Source: Candidatus Bipolaricaulota bacterium (lineage in GTDB: Bacteria > Bipolaricaulota > Bipolaricaulia > UBA7950 > UBA9294). Taken from it: a stretch of 26,454 nt of DNA. The translations under genes and the position numbers were made by a program. The stretch lies in the NCBI GenBank assembly GCA_030612485.1, contig JAUWNS010000007.1:1-26454 (forward strand). The letters are read 5' to 3'. Below the pieces are notes generated by a model that was not told the origin of the DNA, ran no database searches, and saw only the letters and a list, made by a program, of their open reading frames with translations. Each line of letters opens with the position of its first letter. Positions within the stretch are counted from its first letter, which is position 1. Shown piece after piece: positions 24,859-26,454 of this stretch.

Positions 24859-25122
24859 CTATTGATATACAAGGGGCGTTTCGCTCGTGTCCTCCAGAGA
24901 ATGGAGATCGAGATCGACATCGAGCGTAGGCCAATACAAGTGGAACCCGTGTTGGAGTTCGACGTTCAGAATATCTGCAACGATTGCGTCTTTGAACCAA
25001 GGAAATTCGTCGTAAGGTAGGAAATACTCCTTCCCCTGGGCGTACAGCCAAAGGCCATGAACGTCGATATTGAGAACCTCAACCCGGGAAGTGCTTCTTC
25101 CAAGCGTCTTCGATTTCGTCAC
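24859..25122 (-). CDS. DUF2442-type partner protein
   Basis: An 87-residue protein matching the DUF2442 pattern: VEVLNIDVHGLWLYAQGKEYFLPYDEFPWFKDAIVADILNVELQHGFHLYWPTLDVDLDL. The start is a GTG at 25122 that overlaps the DUF4160 gene by 44 bases; a later start would leave out only the non-conserved first 13 residues. DUF4160 and DUF2442 genes are commonly paired and have been proposed as toxin-antitoxin-like modules; which member is toxic is not read from sequence. The two form one cassette, with an attC on each side. Confidence 0.8.
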   Translation of the reverse strand: MTKSKTLGRSTSRVEVLNIDVHGLWLYAQGKEYFLPYDEFPWFKDAIVADILNVELQHGFHLYWPTLDVDLDLHSLEDTSETPLVYQ

Positions 25123-25318
25123 GGTGCTCCTTTACCACGCGAGTAAGTTCCGTAATCTGTGAGCCCGACAGGCCATGATTTTTCGCAAGAACCACCTCGG
25201 GTTCTACCCAGAACTTCGCCTCGCCGTCTGTGCAATACACGTGTACATGCATCCTCTCCTCCTCACGCGAGAAGAAGTAGAACCTATAATTCTTGTACCG
25301 AAATACCGTCGGGCTCAT
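25079..25318 (-). CDS. DUF4160-type protein
   Basis: A 79-residue protein typical of DUF4160: MSPTVFRYKNYRFYFFSREEERMHVHVYCTDGEAKFWVEPEVVLAKNHGLSGSQITELTRVVKEH. The conserved H-V-H-V segment and the C-terminal helix are complete. No Shine-Dalgarno sequence is evident before ATG 25318, and only about 45 bases separate it from the R' of the upstream attC, so it depends on outside transcription or a very short leader. It is the upstream gene of the pair with DUF2442. Confidence 0.85.
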   Translation of the reverse strand: MSPTVFRYKNYRFYFFSREEERMHVHVYCTDGEAKFWVEPEVVLAKNHGLSGSQITELTRVVKEHRDEIEDAWKKHFPG

Positions 25319-25361
25319 AGCACATTATTGCACAAGTCTGTGATGCTGTAAAATAGGCTCG

Positions 25362-25480
25362 GTCGAACGGATGGCGCATAAGCCGCCACATGGCTCTCGC
25401 AGTGTGAACAAACTTGATCCAAAACGCAAAACAAACCTCACGGCTTCGATAGCGTGATTGGCTTCATGTGCTTGTTAGCC
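25362..25480 (-). other. attC-like site, long form, 119 bp
   Basis: The cores are GGCTAAC (25474-25480 on the minus strand) and GTTCGAC (25362-25368). Arms are AAGCACATGAAGCC and GCGGCTTATGCGCC around a T-rich centre. The TAA stop of the MazF-like gene is inside R''. It is homologous throughout to the site at 21714-21838. Confidence 0.75.
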
Positions 25481-25819
25481 GCTCACCCTCCGCCGCTTTG
25501 CTACTACGATTTCGTAAGCCACTCGGCCAAGCGATCCTTGAAGTCTCTCGGTCCCTATCTGACCAATTGCCCCAACGACTACCTCCCCCTCTACCACAGC
25601 AAGACGACCAACACGAATCACACTGGGCATCTTCAAACCACTCCCTGCAAAGTCAGGATCACTCTCTTGAATGACCTCATCAAATCCTGCAATACTATGC
25701 CGGAGCTGTGACGAGATCATGCTTATCAGCCAGTTGTCGTATTCGCCTGGAAGCCTGCCAAGCAAGAGGGCAGGGCGAAGCTTCCCCTCTTCCAGGTCTG
25801 TACGGGGAAACTGAAACAA
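25475..25819 (-). CDS. MazF/PemK-like endoribonuclease toxin, start displaced
   Basis: The frame encodes a MazF-type toxin: FPRTDLEEGKLRPALLLGRLPGEYDNWLISMISSQL carries the family's conserved first strands and the substrate-loop Arg-Pro region, and KMPSVIRVGRLAVVEGEVVVGAIGQI the later ones. The listed start is a TTG at 25819 with no ribosome binding site. The same frame continues upstream as KQAGQVVLFQF, exactly the expected N-terminus, to the antitoxin's TGA at 25841. The well-placed ATG at 25844, overlapping that stop, is one base out of frame because of four A's after ATG. The gene is therefore either frameshifted, wrongly sequenced, or expressed by slippage or from the TTG. The stop lies inside the attC core. 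Confidence 0.75.
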   Translation of the reverse strand: MFQFPRTDLEEGKLRPALLLGRLPGEYDNWLISMISSQLRHSIAGFDEVIQESDPDFAGSGLKMPSVIRVGRLAVVEGEVVVGAIGQIGTERLQGSLGRVAYEIVVAKRRRVSG

Positions 25820-25840
25820 GACAACCTGCCCTGCTTGTTT

Positions 25841-26068
25841 TCATGAAAACACCACTTTCAGGTCAGCAGTGGTGTACGCCGGAACCTCTTCATCTTCCAT
25901 CCCACGCATCGCAGAGGATAGAGACAAGCTAGACCAAAGCCTTCTCTCTTGCTGAACTGCCTCACGCTCAGCTTTCGCTGAAAGATACTCCACGAAATCC
26001 AGAACTTCTGCTTGAAAAGATATCGGCAACTTCTCAATACACTCTTTGATTCTCTGGTTGAGAGCCAT
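25841..26068 (-). CDS. DUF2281/VapB-like antitoxin
   Basis: A 75-residue protein: MALNQRIKECIEKLPISFQAEVLDFVEYLSAKAE is the short helical DUF2281-type domain found in antitoxins, followed by a charged linker and TTADLKVVFS, probably the toxin-binding end. AGGAGG stands seven bases before ATG 26068. It precedes the MazF-like gene with stop and start overlapping (ATGA), the usual antitoxin-toxin order. The same protein would normally repress its own promoter, which should lie in 26069-26164; no operator was identified. Confidence 0.8.
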   Translation of the reverse strand: MALNQRIKECIEKLPISFQAEVLDFVEYLSAKAEREAVQQERRLWSSLSLSSAMRGMEDEEVPAYTTADLKVVFS

Positions 26069-26164
26069 CAGACAACCTCCTGCTCAATCGGTGGACGAGC
26101 AACTCTTGACAACTCTAATTCTACCTCGAATTTACAAGTGCGTAAAGTGGTACTGCTGATGGGC

Positions 26165-26294
26165 GGCTAACGTTTGCGCATTACCCGCTGGGCGGATGAG
26201 GCGGGAACACCTCCGCTAGAAAGTTCACTGGAGGCGCGTGAGGCCGCCGATTTGCGCAGTCGATAGCCTAGTCGGCTTCATGCGCTGGTTAGGC
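26165..26294 (-). other. attC-like site, 130 bp
   Basis: The cores are GCCTAAC (26288-26294) and GTTAGCC (26165-26171) on the minus strand, exact inverse copies and textbook R''/R'. The arms AGCGCATGAAGCC and GGGTAATGCGCAAAC pair around GCGCAT/ATGCGC. The centre contains two further stems (CCTCC/GGAGG and CCCGC/GCGGG). It follows the PhzF stop by eight bases. Confidence 0.85.
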
Positions 26295-26302
26295 AGGCCT
26301 CC

Positions 26303-26452
26303 TCAGAAATTGGCCAACTCCCCGCGCAAAACTGTGACAGCTCGCCCTCCCAAGTACACTCTCTTGCCCGCCACTCGAACCTGTATTACACCCCCGCGTG
26401 CTGACGCCTGATACGCTACCATCTTATCTTTCCCAAGTCGCTCGCTCCAGAA
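26303..26452 (-). CDS. PhzF-family protein, C-terminal end only
   Basis: The minus strand is open from the window edge to a TGA at 26303-26305 and encodes FWSERLGKDKMVAYQASARGG followed by VIQVRVAGKRVYLGGRAVTVLRGEL. This is the C-terminus of PhzF-type isomerases (...ERLGK..L.A.Q.SARGG...V.L.G.AV...G.L). The family isomerises small molecules with a diaminopimelate-epimerase fold; the substrate here is unknown. The 5' part is outside the window. It is a cassette gene, ending eight bases before the attC at 26165-26294. Confidence 0.8.
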   Translation of the reverse strand, partial: FWSERLGKDKMVAYQASARGGVIQVRVAGKRVYLGGRAVTVLRGELANF

Positions 26453-26454
26453 AG

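Larger units (their letters stand above)
18839..26454 (-). mobile_element. Integron gene-cassette array without integrase (CALIN-like, or distal part of an integron)
   Basis: From 18839 to the end every recognisable gene is on the minus strand, the genes are functionally unrelated, and they alternate with inverted-repeat sites whose outer cores fit RYYYAAC...GTTRRRY. At 21270 and 25475 the gene's stop codon lies inside the R'' core, a hallmark of cassette structure. Seven sites are listed as separate features. No tyrosine integrase, attI or cassette promoter is seen; with minus-strand cassettes attI would lie to the right of 26454. Contents fit known cassette pools: toxin-antitoxin modules, small Cys-rich and hydrolase genes, degraded duplicates. 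Confidence 0.75.

Overview
The window reads as a chromosomal segment of a GC-rich, probably anaerobic and uncultured bacterium. A housekeeping backbone (about 1.8-18.8 kb) is flanked by decayed, mobile-element-rich DNA on the left (1-1.8 kb) and by what looks like an integron gene-cassette array on the right (about 18.8 kb to the end). Anaerobic life is suggested by a NrdG-type radical SAM activating protein and two catabolic-type glutamate dehydrogenases. The gene orders clpC-radA and glmU-prs-rplY-pth are seen in Firmicutes, Thermotogae and several candidate phyla, so no phylum is assigned.

Left edge (1-1830): the 3' end of an IS200/IS605-type tnpA with its right-end hairpin has landed in a PAS-domain sensor gene and cut off its 3' part. 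Just upstream of that gene is the 3' remnant of a GGDEF (diguanylate cyclase) gene. It is split by a 152-bp MITE-like element with near-perfect terminal inverted repeats and a 6-bp target duplication; removing the element and one duplication copy restores the reading frame. A second inverted-repeat element and a long palindrome follow.

Backbone: a metallophosphoesterase (+); a small nucleotidyltransferase downstream of a glutamate dehydrogenase (-); two Crp/Fnr-type regulators that converge tail to tail; a second glutamate dehydrogenase (-). Next comes a seven-gene minus-strand run, glmU-prs-rplY-pth-clpC-radA-punA, covering UDP-GlcNAc synthesis, PRPP synthesis, ribosomal protein L25, peptidyl-tRNA hydrolase, Clp protease ATPase, recombination repair and purine salvage. 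Then trpS (+), a 49-codon membrane peptide (+) and a NrdG-type radical SAM gene (-).

Right part (about 18.84 kb to end): all recognisable genes are on the minus strand, are mostly unrelated accessory genes, and are separated by inverted-repeat sites with R''/R' cores of the RYYYAAC...GTTRRRY type. In two cases the core overlaps the stop codon of the preceding gene, as in integron cassettes. Clear sites lie at 18839-18896, 21217-21275, 21714-21838, 23711-23747, 24783-24845, 25362-25480 and 26165-26294. Cargo: a 5-TM protein, a CGGC-domain protein, a serine beta-lactamase-like hydrolase, a DUF3795 protein, an AAA/DUF4143 ATPase, a frameshifted PhzF remnant, a peptidase S51 homologue, a DUF4160/DUF2442 pair, a MazF-like toxin with a DUF2281-type antitoxin, and the 3' end of a second PhzF gene. 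No integrase is visible; given the gene orientation, attI/intI would be expected beyond the right edge. Two unrelated cassettes share a conserved 5' leader, and the MazF-like toxin has its start codon one base out of frame.
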